Shown here: piece by piece, positions 18,405 to 26,133 of the stretch
Numbering within the stretch: position 1 is the first letter of the stretch
Layout: every line of letters starts with the position of its first letter
DNA from: Latilactobacillus graminis DSM 20719
GTDB taxonomy: Bacteria; Bacillota; Bacilli; Lactobacillales; Lactobacillaceae
Direction of reading: 5' to 3'
Length of the DNA stretch: 64,000 bases
NCBI RefSeq assembly: GCF_001436415.1
Contig: NZ_AYZB01000006.1
Coordinates: 1 to 64,000, forward strand
The notes under the pieces: model-generated
Seen by the model: only the letters and a program-made list of their open reading frames with translations
What the model was told of the DNA's origin: nothing
Database searches by the model: none
Program-made: the position numbers and the translations under genes

Positions 18405-21400
18405 TTAATTGTGTTCTTTTAAAATAACATTGCCAGTTCCTAAAATATTTGTAAGCGCAGTCGTCGTTTGGGCATTACCGGCAACCCAATAGTTTTCATT
18501 TAATAGAATTGACTGCTTATCGGCTGCACTGTATAAAATAACGGGCGTCGTCCCATGATTTTGCCGTAATATTTGATGCAATTGTTGTTGCTTTTGAACA
18601 GTCAATGGCACTTGAACTCTTAGATAAAGTGTCGCTTGAGGTAGCGCTTTTTGGGCATCTTGTGCCAATTGAAGCTGGTTAGCGACTACTTGTAAATCAC
18701 GACGTCGTTCAACCTTCCCCATCACTAGAACAACTTGGCCAACTTGCAGCCACTCACTAATCCGCTGATAAACACCAGTAAAGAGTGTAATACTAATTTC
18801 ACCAGTTGCATCTTGACCAGTTACAAATGCCATTTGATCACCTTTTTTGGTCCGAATGACTTTAATTCGGCGAATGAATAAAACAAGATGCACATTTTGT
18901 TCAGGGACAAGATCACTAATATCTGGAACATGATAATACCGCCGCATCCGATCATATTTTTCGACTGGATGGCCCGAGACATAAGCCCCTAGATATTCAG
19001 ATTCTTTATCCAAACGTTCAGTTAAAGTTAAATTCGGAACAAGCCGCTCCTTAGGTGCTAAAACGGTGAATAAATCAACGTTATTCCCTGCTAATTTTAC
19101 GCTATCAAGTAAATCTGCTAAGTTGGTCAAAAGTGCATTTCGATTCGGATTGAATTGATCGAAAGCCCCACTATAAATTAAGGCGGTTAACGCTTCTTGC
19201 TTCAAAAATTTTGTGTCCATTCGCTGTAAAAAAGTTAATAATGACTTAAAGGGCCCATTAGCGGTTCGCTCTTGAATAATCGCCGTCACAAAGTCGCGGC
19301 GCACCTTTTTTACACTGAACAAGCCAAAAACAATTCCTTTATCAACTAGTCTAAAATAGCTTTGACTTAAATTAATATCTGGTGGTAGTACTTTAATCTG
19401 CCGTTTCTTCGCTTCTGCGAGATAAGTTTTCGTCTTGGTAGGGTTATTTAAGACAGCATTTAACAAAGCGGCAAAAAAAGCAGCCGGATAGTGGACCTTC
19501 AAATAAGCCAACCAAAAAGCAATTTTACTATAAGCTACTGCATGTGAACGATTAAAACCATAGTTAGCAAACCTTTCAATATAATCATAAACAGTTATTG
19601 CCGCACTTTTTGTATGACCACGTTCCAGAGCACCTTGAATAAACTGGGTTCGACTAGCGTCGATGACGGCCTTTTTCTTCTTACTCATTGCACGCCGTAA
19701 TAAATCCGCTTCACCCAGACTGAACCCGCCCATCTTTGAAGCAGCTTGCATAACTTGTTCTTGATAGACCAAAACACCATAGGTTGGCGCCAAAATATCC
19801 GCTAACGAAGCATCAGGGTAAGTAACTGGTTCTTGTCCGTTCTTCCGAGCAATAAACGCGTCGATATTTTCCATTGGACCTGGCCGATATAGTGCATCGG
19901 TTGCGACCACATCTTCAAATGAATTTGGTGCTAGCCGTCGCAATACGTTTTTAATCCCAGCCGATTCAAATTGAAAAATACCATTAGTATCACCTTGTTG
20001 GAATAGTGCAAGTGTTTTAGGATCATCCAACGGAATTGAGTGTGGGTCAAACGGCTGTCCCGTTTGCTGTCCAACAAGCTTTACAATATTAGCAAGAATC
20101 CCTAAATTACGTAACCCTAAAAAGTCAATCTTCAGTAGGCCCAGTTCTTCCACGTTGCCCATTGGCAATTGTGTAAGTTCAATCTCTTCACCGCCACTTT
20201 GTAATGCAACCGTATCAGTTAACGGTGCTTGGCTTAACACAATCCCAGCCGCATGCGTTGAGTAGTGCCGTGGCAGTCCTTCAAGTTTCTGTGCTGTCTC
20301 GAATAGTAATCGATTTTGAGTGGAATCAGCCACCAAATTTTTCAATGGTTGTGATTGTTGATAAGCTTCTTTTAACGTGATTTTCAGCACGTCCGGAATT
20401 GCCTTAGCCCAATCATTCATTTCAAACTGACTTAAGCCAAACACACGCCCCACATCACGTAACGCCATTTTAGCTGCCAGTGTGCCAAAGGTGATAATCT
20501 GTGCCATATGATTGCGCCCATATTTTTGATAAACATAGGCTAAGACTTCATCCCGGCGATTATCTGGAATATCCAAATCAATATCTGGCATATTCGCCCG
20601 ATTAGGGTTCAAAAACCGCTCAAACAACAATTGATATTGAATCGGGTCCACATCAGTAATCATTAAAGCATAGGCCACCAACGACCCCGCCGCAGATCCT
20701 CGCCCTGGGCCCGTCATGATATGTTGTTCATGGGCATGCCGCATGACATCGGCAACGATTAAGAAATAATCGGCAAAGCCCATCTCGCTGATCACTCGCA
20801 ATTCATACTGCAAGCGTTCTTGATATTGTTGCGGAATCGCTTGATTGGCAAACCGAGCTTGTAAGCCTTGCTGACTTAACTGTTCTAGATATGCCGTTGC
20901 CGACTCTTGATGCGGTGTTTCAAAGCGTGGTAATTGGGCCCGCTTAAAGGTCAACTCAACTTGACAGAGTTGGGCAATCTTATCCGTATTGTGCACGGCC
21001 TCGACCAACTGCAATGCTTCAAACTCGGCCGTAATCTGATCAGCAGCTTGTAAATAATAGCCGCCTGGAGTTGTCTGATCACCACTATGGAGATTAACTT
21101 GCGTACCAGCTTTAATATGTTGTAAGACTTGCACTGAAAAAGCATCATCTGGTTCTAGATAACGAACATCACCCAACGCAACCAGCGGAACTCCGGTCGT
21201 CTGACTCAATGCAATTAACCCGCTACGTTGGGGGGCTGCTGCTTGCTTGGCACTGATTCCTAAGTACAAGCTCCCCGGATCAACTGCCGCCTGGAGTTGC
21301 GTCAAATATGCCGTTGTTTGCTCCTCCGCTTGCAAAAGTAAGCGGACTAATTCACCAGCTTGAGCCGGCGTGATCACTACTAAATGGCTGAACCACTGCG

Positions 21401-21740
21401 TAATATCAGCAAATGAAACTAGATCAGTTTGCGTCATCACTTTAGAAGAGAGCTTCAAAAGATTCTGATAGCCAACTAAATCTTTCGCCAATACAATTAG
21501 CGGAAACCGTTCATCGGTTTGAAGTAATCCGCCAATTTCAAGCGTTAAACCCAAGATTGGATGTAACTCGGCTGCCTTGGCCGCCTTGTAAAAATCAACC
21601 AGTCCATAAGTCACGTTTTTATCCGTCAGTGCAATGCTTTGATAACCACGCGCCTTAGCACTTTTAATCAGTGCATCAATTTTAGTGGTACTTTCCAAGA
21701 GCGTATAGGTACTCTTAACCTGTAGTTGAACAAATGGCAA
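18405..21740 (-). CDS. dnaE: DNA polymerase III alpha subunit DnaE
   Basis: A 1111-residue C-family DNA polymerase. In low-GC Gram-positives DnaE extends RNA primers on the lagging strand before PolC takes over. An N-terminal PHP domain (about residues 1-200) is followed by the palm with RANMPDIDLDIPDNRR holding the catalytic Asp residues (about 380-395), GPGRGSAAGSLVAYAL just before it, fingers with LYRPGPME, YQEQVMQ and NRSHAVAYSKIAFWLAYLK, and a C-terminal OB fold (about 945-1030). No PolC-type exonuclease insert. The start is TTG, six bases after AAGGGG; no in-frame ATG nearby fits. Confidence 0.96.
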   Translation of the reverse strand: MPFVQLQVKSTYTLLESTTKIDALIKSAKARGYQSIALTDKNVTYGLVDFYKAAKAAELHPILGLTLEIGGLLQTDERFPLIVLAKDLVGYQNLLKLSSKVMTQTDLVSFADITQWFSHLVVITPAQAGELVRLLLQAEEQTTAYLTQLQAAVDPGSLYLGISAKQAAAPQRSGLIALSQTTGVPLVALGDVRYLEPDDAFSVQVLQHIKAGTQVNLHSGDQTTPGGYYLQAADQITAEFEALQLVEAVHNTDKIAQLCQVELTFKRAQLPRFETPHQESATAYLEQLSQQGLQARFANQAIPQQYQERLQYELRVISEMGFADYFLIVADVMRHAHEQHIMTGPGRGSAAGSLVAYALMITDVDPIQYQLLFERFLNPNRANMPDIDLDIPDNRRDEVLAYVYQKYGRNHMAQIITFGTLAAKMALRDVGRVFGLSQFEMNDWAKAIPDVLKITLKEAYQQSQPLKNLVADSTQNRLLFETAQKLEGLPRHYSTHAAGIVLSQAPLTDTVALQSGGEEIELTQLPMGNVEELGLLKIDFLGLRNLGILANIVKLVGQQTGQPFDPHSIPLDDPKTLALFQQGDTNGIFQFESAGIKNVLRRLAPNSFEDVVATDALYRPGPMENIDAFIARKNGQEPVTYPDASLADILAPTYGVLVYQEQVMQAASKMGGFSLGEADLLRRAMSKKKKAVIDASRTQFIQGALERGHTKSAAITVYDYIERFANYGFNRSHAVAYSKIAFWLAYLKVHYPAAFFAALLNAVLNNPTKTKTYLAEAKKRQIKVLPPDINLSQSYFRLVDKGIVFGLFSVKKVRRDFVTAIIQERTANGPFKSLLTFLQRMDTKFLKQEALTALIYSGAFDQFNPNRNALLTNLADLLDSVKLAGNNVDLFTVLAPKERLVPNLTLTERLDKESEYLGAYVSGHPVEKYDRMRRYYHVPDISDLVPEQNVHLVLFIRRIKVIRTKKGDQMAFVTGQDATGEISITLFTGVYQRISEWLQVGQVVLVMGKVERRRDLQVVANQLQLAQDAQKALPQATLYLRVQVPLTVQKQQQLHQILRQNHGTTPVILYSAADKQSILLNENYWVAGNAQTTTALTNILGTGNVILKEHN

Positions 21741-21778
21741 GCAACGCCCCTTCTTTCTTCGTTAACTCGATTACTCTT

Positions 21779-21827
21779 AGTATAACAAATTATTTCAAAT
21801 GATTCTCTTTAGAAAACGTGTTACAAT
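21779..21827. promoter_or_regulatory. Divergent extended -10 promoters, dnaE and DUF2929 gene
   Basis: On the minus strand TGTTATACT (plus 21779-21787) and on the plus strand TGTTACAAT (21819-21827) are extended -10 elements facing away from each other, feeding dnaE and the small plus-strand gene. Clear -35 boxes are not seen. Confidence 0.5.
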
Positions 21828-21861
21828 ATCAGAGAATTGAATCAAAGAAAGAAGGCCAATT

Positions 21862-22038
21862 ATGAAATACGTCGTAAATTTACTTTGGACAGTGATTTTT
21901 GGATTTGTCATTGGATTTATCGGTTCTAAACTCACCAAAACAGGTTTTAATATTCAAACTACGATTACGGTCTCAGTGATTTTTGGACTCTTACTCAACT
22001 TCTTACCATTGGTTTTACCAAAAGATCCTGCTAAATAA
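21862..22038 (+). CDS. Small membrane protein, DUF2929 (YjzD-like)
   Basis: A 58-residue protein starting MKYVVNLLWTVIFGFVIGFI and ending VLPKDPAK, with two membrane helices (about residues 4-22 and 34-53) joined by a short polar loop. This is the size and pattern of the DUF2929/YjzD family. A GAAGG site lies seven bases before the ATG, an extended -10 promoter precedes it and a strong terminator follows, so it is a real monocistronic gene despite its size. Function is unknown. Confidence 0.8.
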   Translation: MKYVVNLLWTVIFGFVIGFIGSKLTKTGFNIQTTITVSVIFGLLLNFLPLVLPKDPAK

Positions 22039-22087
22039 AACAGGCGTCGTGTAAGCTTTATCAAGCTAGCATGCGCGCCAAAAATCA

Positions 22088-22147
22088 ATCAAAAAGGCGA
22101 CCAACGCAGTTAGCAAAATGTTAACTGCGTTGGTCGCCTTTTTTGAT
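22088..22147. terminator. Long bidirectional terminator
   Basis: Arms of about 22 bp (AAAAAGGCGACCAACGCAGT on the left) around an 8-base loop, with T-runs on both strands. It serves the small plus-strand gene and the convergent lipoprotein gene. Confidence 0.92.
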
Positions 22148-22185
22148 TTGGATAACGAGGTTCCCCTTGGCAACCTACATTAGAT

Positions 22186-23061
22186 TTATTTCGTAATATA
22201 AATATACAGATGACTTGCTGAAAAACCAGTATTAAATTTTACACCATGTGATTTAATTGTTTTCATGGTTGTTTGACTACCTTTTTTATTATTTTTTGTG
22301 TAATCGCTAAACTCAGACATCACTTTTTTTGAATCAGCCCCAGTTGCTTGCGCAATTAAAGCAAAGCTTGTCCCAAAATCTTTGAGCGCAGCCTTATTCT
22401 TCAATGCATTAACTGGTGTGATCAATGTAATTCCCATAACGTCCTGATTATCGACCGAGCCGCGAATTGTGACATGTTGATTGGCCGTCCATTCACTAAC
22501 CCCATTTTTAGGAGTAGTTGGCAATAAGCGCTCTTTTTGTGTTTGGTGTGCTTGTTGCATGGCATCTTGAACTACCTGTTGTGTTTGCTTGAGGGCCCCT
22601 AACTCAGTTGCCGTTAATTGACCTGCTTTAGCTGCGGCAGCTTGTTTTTGTAATTCTTGGGCCTTTGTCTGATCGGCCTTGGATAACGCCATCCCAACTA
22701 AAGCCTGATTATATTGATTAGCAATCTTTGCATATTGGCCAACCGCTGTTGCTGCAGCTATCGTCACTTGTTTGGTGCTTGTTTTACCGTTTGCCTTGGC
22801 CCGAACGGTTACAGTTTGTGTATTAGTTGTAGTAGGTACTTGAATCACATAAGTGCCACCCTTAACCGTGACCTTTTTAAAGCGTTCTTGATTAATCCGG
22901 TATTTTAAATCTGCCTGTTTAGCCGCAGTTCCTTTCACAACCGCTACCATTCCATTTTGTCGATAATTTGTTTTAGTCGTCGTTAGCTTAGTCGTACCAC
23001 AGCCTGCCAACAGACTGATTAATCCTAAGCTAGTTATCAAACTAACCACTATTTTTTTCAT
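22186..23061 (-). CDS. Putative lipoprotein
   Basis: A 291-residue secreted lipoprotein: MKKIVVSLITSLGLISLLAGC signal peptide with lipobox LLAGC (Cys at about residue 21). The mature part starts with a domain of repeated short beta-strand character (about 25-110: GGTYVIQVPTTTNTQTVTVRAKANGK, resembling a bacterial Ig-like module), then an Ala/Gln-rich helical segment (about 115-180) and a C-terminal domain (about 190-291) with TANQHVTIRGSVDNQDVMGI. I do not recognise a characterised family. The start was chosen after AAAAGGTGATCAAC. Attachment to the outer face of the membrane is inferred from the lipobox. Confidence 0.75.
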   Translation of the reverse strand: MKKIVVSLITSLGLISLLAGCGTTKLTTTKTNYRQNGMVAVVKGTAAKQADLKYRINQERFKKVTVKGGTYVIQVPTTTNTQTVTVRAKANGKTSTKQVTIAAATAVGQYAKIANQYNQALVGMALSKADQTKAQELQKQAAAAKAGQLTATELGALKQTQQVVQDAMQQAHQTQKERLLPTTPKNGVSEWTANQHVTIRGSVDNQDVMGITLITPVNALKNKAALKDFGTSFALIAQATGADSKKVMSEFSDYTKNNKKGSQTTMKTIKSHGVKFNTGFSASHLYIYITK

Positions 23062-23167
23062 GTTGATCACCTTTTCATTGTAATTTAACTGATTAAAATA
23101 ATAGCTTAACCCTTTTAGAATCACATTTCAAGCATAAACGACGAAGTGTCGCTTTTTTTAAAATAAT

Positions 23168-23196
23168 CAAGGGCAACCGCGTAACGGTTGCCCTTT
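23168..23196 (-). terminator. Terminator of yjeM
   Basis: AAGGGCAACCG / CGGTTGCCCTT stem with a 4- to 5-base loop, just after the transporter stop. The T-tract on the minus strand is short. Confidence 0.75.
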
Positions 23197-23203
23197 CAAA
23201 AGA

Positions 23204-24736
23204 CTATTTTAAATTCATTTTCTTTTCGTAACGATTAAACATTACTAACGCTACTACTGTAAAGAATGCCGGGCCGGCAATTGACCAAATTGTTTGACTT
23301 AAATTACCATCAATTGCTGGCTGAATAACTGTGAATACATTCGCAAAACCAACCGTAAACATCACCATGCAGACACAGAACTTATAGAAGGTTTTTCCCT
23401 TATAAATTGTAAATGGCTTTTCAATACTATCATCTTTCTTGAAGCCAAAGAACGCATAGGCCACAAACATGTATGGCAACGTCATTGAAACGTTGGTCAT
23501 CGCCGTTAAGATATCGAAAAACTTAGCGGCACTCTTACCACCGAAAGCAACGAACGCAATAATTACAATTACAATTGCAGCTTGCACTTTCATGGCATTT
23601 ACTGGCATATTATGTGCATTTTTTTTAGCAAATGACTTAGGCCATAATTGCGCTGGTGTACCTTCGATAATCGTCTTTAACGGTGAAAAAATGAGTGTGA
23701 AAAAGGCGCCCGTAAGTGCCAAGAACATTGAAATCCCCATATAACGACTGAGCCAAATACCAACTTGAATGGCAACATGCTCACTTAAGTGCATTGCTAA
23801 GCCGAGTTGGTAGCCCATATTATTCATTGCAATATAAGCTACATTGCCTAAAGTAACAGTCGCATTTGAACCAGTTGCCTTAGCGAACCCACCACCATTT
23901 TTGAAGACAAAGTCCCAGTTAGTAAAAGTTCCCATCATGAAAATTCCAATTGCATACCCAACCGCAATCACGATTGCTGAGATTGCTAATCCCTTCGGAA
24001 AGTTCACTTTGGCATTTTCAGTTTCATCAACTAAACCGCCAACCACTTCAAGACCACCATAAGCAAAAATGGCAAATACTACAAAACTAAAAACTTGGAT
24101 CATTGATGTATAACTTTGATTAGGTGATTGGAAGAATGCATGGGTCGTTATTGGTTGCGCCATGACCCCCTTGTTCAAGACCAGAATTAATAACCCGCCT
24201 AAGAATAAAAGCACATTAATCAAGGTAATTGCTGAACCGCCAATACTCGTAATTTTTTTGATTTTATCAAGCCCCTTAGACGTCACAAAGGTAATCACGA
24301 TAATCCAGATAATTGCTAAAATACCTAATGTTTGCACACCATTGGTCAAACCGAAAATTGACCAACTTTGGGTTTTATCAACCCCAAAAATTGCATTTGA
24401 AAGTGGAATCCAGATTCCATTGCCAACGTTAACCATCCAGATAATGTATGAAGCAAACCACATAAACGTCCCCACGAAAGCAAATTTGGGATTAACGGCT
24501 CTTTCCATCCAAGAGTAAATACCGCCCTTAGCTTCGCCGAAGGCAGCCCCCATTTCCCCCAACATAAATGCATAAGGTATGAAGAAGGTAACAGCTGCTA
24601 AAACATACCAAAAAATTGATGCATATCCCATCAAATAGAACGCACGTGGAATATTTGTAAACCCAAAGACGGACGTAAAAATCATCAGAATTAGTGCGCC
24701 TAATGTTAACTTACTAGTTTTTTTCTTTTCTGTCAC
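23204..24736 (-). CDS. yjeM: Glutamate/GABA-family amino acid transporter, YjeM-like
   Basis: An integral membrane APC-superfamily transporter of about 510 residues with roughly twelve hydrophobic helices. The N-terminal LTLGALILMIFTSVFGFTNIPRA and GEAKGGIYSWMERAV match the YjeM/GadC branch of the glutamate:GABA antiporter group. Substrate cannot be read from sequence; no decarboxylase is adjacent, so an acid-resistance antiport role is unproven. The longest frame starts at an ATG that lies before the AGAGGTG ribosome binding site; the GTG (VTEKKK) six bases after it was chosen. The leader has two strong hairpins and the upstream neighbour is a DUF1836 regulator. Confidence 0.85.
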   Translation of the reverse strand: MTEKKKTSKLTLGALILMIFTSVFGFTNIPRAFYLMGYASIFWYVLAAVTFFIPYAFMLGEMGAAFGEAKGGIYSWMERAVNPKFAFVGTFMWFASYIIWMVNVGNGIWIPLSNAIFGVDKTQSWSIFGLTNGVQTLGILAIIWIIVITFVTSKGLDKIKKITSIGGSAITLINVLLFLGGLLILVLNKGVMAQPITTHAFFQSPNQSYTSMIQVFSFVVFAIFAYGGLEVVGGLVDETENAKVNFPKGLAISAIVIAVGYAIGIFMMGTFTNWDFVFKNGGGFAKATGSNATVTLGNVAYIAMNNMGYQLGLAMHLSEHVAIQVGIWLSRYMGISMFLALTGAFFTLIFSPLKTIIEGTPAQLWPKSFAKKNAHNMPVNAMKVQAAIVIVIIAFVAFGGKSAAKFFDILTAMTNVSMTLPYMFVAYAFFGFKKDDSIEKPFTIYKGKTFYKFCVCMVMFTVGFANVFTVIQPAIDGNLSQTIWSIAGPAFFTVVALVMFNRYEKKMNLK

Positions 24737-24754
24737 CCAAAACACCTCTTTCAT

Positions 24755-24799
24755 ATTTTTCTTCAGAGCTACTCATGATGATTAACTCTGAAGAAAAAT
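24755..24799 (-). repeat. Leader hairpin 2 of yjeM
   Basis: Perfect 14-bp arms at 24755-24768 and 24786-24799 (ATTTTTCTTCAGAG and its complement) with a 17-base loop. In the transcript the 3' arm ends only a few bases before the ribosome binding site. Confidence 0.8.
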
Positions 24800-24829
24800 T
24801 AGTTTATTAAGCAGTGTTAATAAACTAAT
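24798..24829 (-). repeat. Leader hairpin 1 of yjeM
   Basis: Perfect 13-bp arms ATTAGTTTATTAA (24798-24810) and TTAATAAACTAAT (24817-24829) around a 6-base loop. It shares two bases with hairpin 2 and begins within a few bases of the predicted transcription start. Its 3' arm is followed by five T, but the stem is nearly all A/T. Confidence 0.8.
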
Positions 24830-24839
24830 AGTTATCTTT

Positions 24840-24868
24840 ATTTTACGGCGTAAAAAAGAATTGGTAAA
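24840..24868 (-). promoter_or_regulatory. Probable yjeM promoter
   Basis: TTTACC, a 17-bp spacer and TAAAAT on the minus strand. It predicts a leader of about 95-100 nt that consists mainly of the two hairpins. Confidence 0.55.
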
Positions 24869-24947
24869 CGAATTCACATATTTTATAATTAAATTATCTT
24901 TTAAATTTAATCTTTTTTTCATCTATGCTAAGTTTATCATCTCACGC

Positions 24948-25484
24948 CTATTCTCGAGAATTAGTGTTCGTTTTTTTCAAGGTGACTCGAATCGCAATTT
25001 TGTAGACAACACTCTGACAAGCTAATTTTAATAGCGTCTGTTCAGTTTCTGTTACTAAAATTCCCGCTGGATTTTTACTTTTTTCGTAAGGACTGTAATC
25101 TGCATCAAGTTGATGAATCGCCGCTAAAAAGGTTAGGATAAAGTAATCATAAAGTTGTTTTTCATTACGCCGTGGTGATTCCGCAATGATTAGTTGTTTA
25201 ATTTCTTCAATCGAAAAACTAGTTTTTAGTAACGCAATAATTAACACTTGAGCAATTTGCGATTTCGTATAACGTTTTTTACTAGGGGCCGTGACAATCC
25301 CTTTTTTAACATAATTATTGATCATTGCAGCCGTAATTTCATCAAGATTTAAACCGTCTAAGTATTGATTAATATAGCTGACCACTTGATCCATATACAA
25401 TGCTAAATCGGGTAAGTCCGTCCACCGTGGCAGACGAGTAATTTGTAAACGATCTAGTTTCTGCTTTAACATTTCGTTTTTCAT
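24948..25484 (-). CDS. DUF1836 domain protein, probable regulator
   Basis: A 178-residue protein with the DUF1836 pattern: LPRWTDLPDLALYMDQVVSYI (about residues 17-37), then a MerR-like helix-turn-helix stretch MINNYVKKGIVTAPSKKRYTKSQIAQVL (about 54-81). Such proteins are thought to bind DNA, but no member is well characterised to my knowledge. It lies upstream of and in line with yjeM, separated by 211 bp with a separate promoter, so it may regulate the transporter; that is inference. Start ATG is after AAAGGAG; a TTG further out is too close to it. Confidence 0.75.
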   Translation of the reverse strand: MKNEMLKQKLDRLQITRLPRWTDLPDLALYMDQVVSYINQYLDGLNLDEITAAMINNYVKKGIVTAPSKKRYTKSQIAQVLIIALLKTSFSIEEIKQLIIAESPRRNEKQLYDYFILTFLAAIHQLDADYSPYEKSKNPAGILVTETEQTLLKLACQSVVYKIAIRVTLKKTNTNSRE

Positions 25485-25552
25485 GATAATCAAGCTCCTT
25501 TTATCTAGTGATAATTATAGCATTATCTAGTTTTCAAAACTATTAAAAAACA

Positions 25553-25581
25553 TAAAAAAAGAGCTTCTTATTCAGAAGCCC
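25553..25581 (-). terminator. Terminator of rpmF
   Basis: GCTTCT / AGAAGC stem with a 5-base loop and seven T on the minus strand, about 10 bp after the rpmF stop. Confidence 0.85.
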
Positions 25582-25591
25582 ACCTTGACAA

Positions 25592-25774
25592 TTAGTCGTT
25601 AGCTTTTGGTGTAACAACTTGTTCGCCCTTGTAGAAACCTTTTGGTGAGACACGGTGACTTACCCGATATTCGCCATTAGTTGCATCAAATTGGACGTTT
25701 GGTGTGTTCAATTTAATATGTCCACGACGCATACGTTTCTTTGCTTTTGATGTTCTTCTTGCTGGAACTGCCAT
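25592..25774 (-). CDS. rpmF: 50S ribosomal protein L32
   Basis: A 60-residue basic ribosomal protein: [18 protein letters not shown] at the N-terminus and [13 protein letters not shown] near the end. The zinc-binding Cys residues found in some L32 paralogues are absent, so this is the Cys-less form. The ATG follows AAAGGAGTCTG. Monocistronic, with its own promoter and terminator. Unlike many Firmicutes, no DUF177 (YceD) gene precedes it. Confidence 0.96.
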   Translation of the reverse strand: MAVPARRTSKAKKRMRRGHIKLNTPNVQFDATNGEYRVSHRVSPKGFYKGEQVVTPKAND

Positions 25775-26091
25775 TATTTTCAGACTCCTTTATATCTTAG
25801 ATTCATTAATGATATACCGAACTCGGGGAATTTGGCAAGGATTATCTCAATCCCATTCAAATTGACTTTTAAATCATCACATATCCCGCTACTTTTGTCC
25901 GCGACTTCTATAATACTATGTTTATCGGCTAAGAGCAAGTCAATTACAGAAAAACAATCGATTAAATCATTTAAGCAGCACCACCCTAACAATGAAATCG
26001 TCACGCACCGATACTGCCAACCGACTGCTTATCAAGGATTATTGTAACATATAATAACTAAGTTAACAGTAATTTTCAGCATAGTGGCTAT
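25775..26091. other. Gene-free gap between rpmF and clpB
   Basis: About 317 bp containing the rpmF ribosome binding site and promoter. Reading frames of 71-74 codons exist on both strands here, but they lack ribosome binding sites, one encloses the rpmF promoter, and neither resembles a known family. I see no RNA gene or mobile element. Confidence 0.6.
25809..25838 (-). promoter_or_regulatory. Probable rpmF promoter
   Basis: TTGCCA and TATCAT on the minus strand with an 18-bp spacer (or TATATC at 16), 35 bp before the rpmF start. Confidence 0.6.
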
Positions 26092-26128
26092 AAAAAAAGC
26101 GGGCCAAAATCTAATTTGTCCCGTTTTT
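26092..26128 (-). terminator. Terminator of clpB
   Basis: A GCGGGxCAAA / TTTGxCCCG(T) stem with one mismatch and a run of seven T on the minus strand, six bases after the clpB stop. Confidence 0.8.
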
Positions 26129-26133
26129 AAAGG

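Noticed and set aside
24717-24776. A 20-codon frame (MSSSEEKYERGVLGDRKEKN) in the yjeM leader as a leader peptide
   Set aside because: No ribosome binding site before its ATG, no runs of regulatory codons, and it simply overlaps the yjeM start.
25780-26004. 74-codon minus-strand frame upstream of rpmF
   Set aside because: GTG start without ribosome binding site, no recognisable family, and it contains the rpmF promoter.
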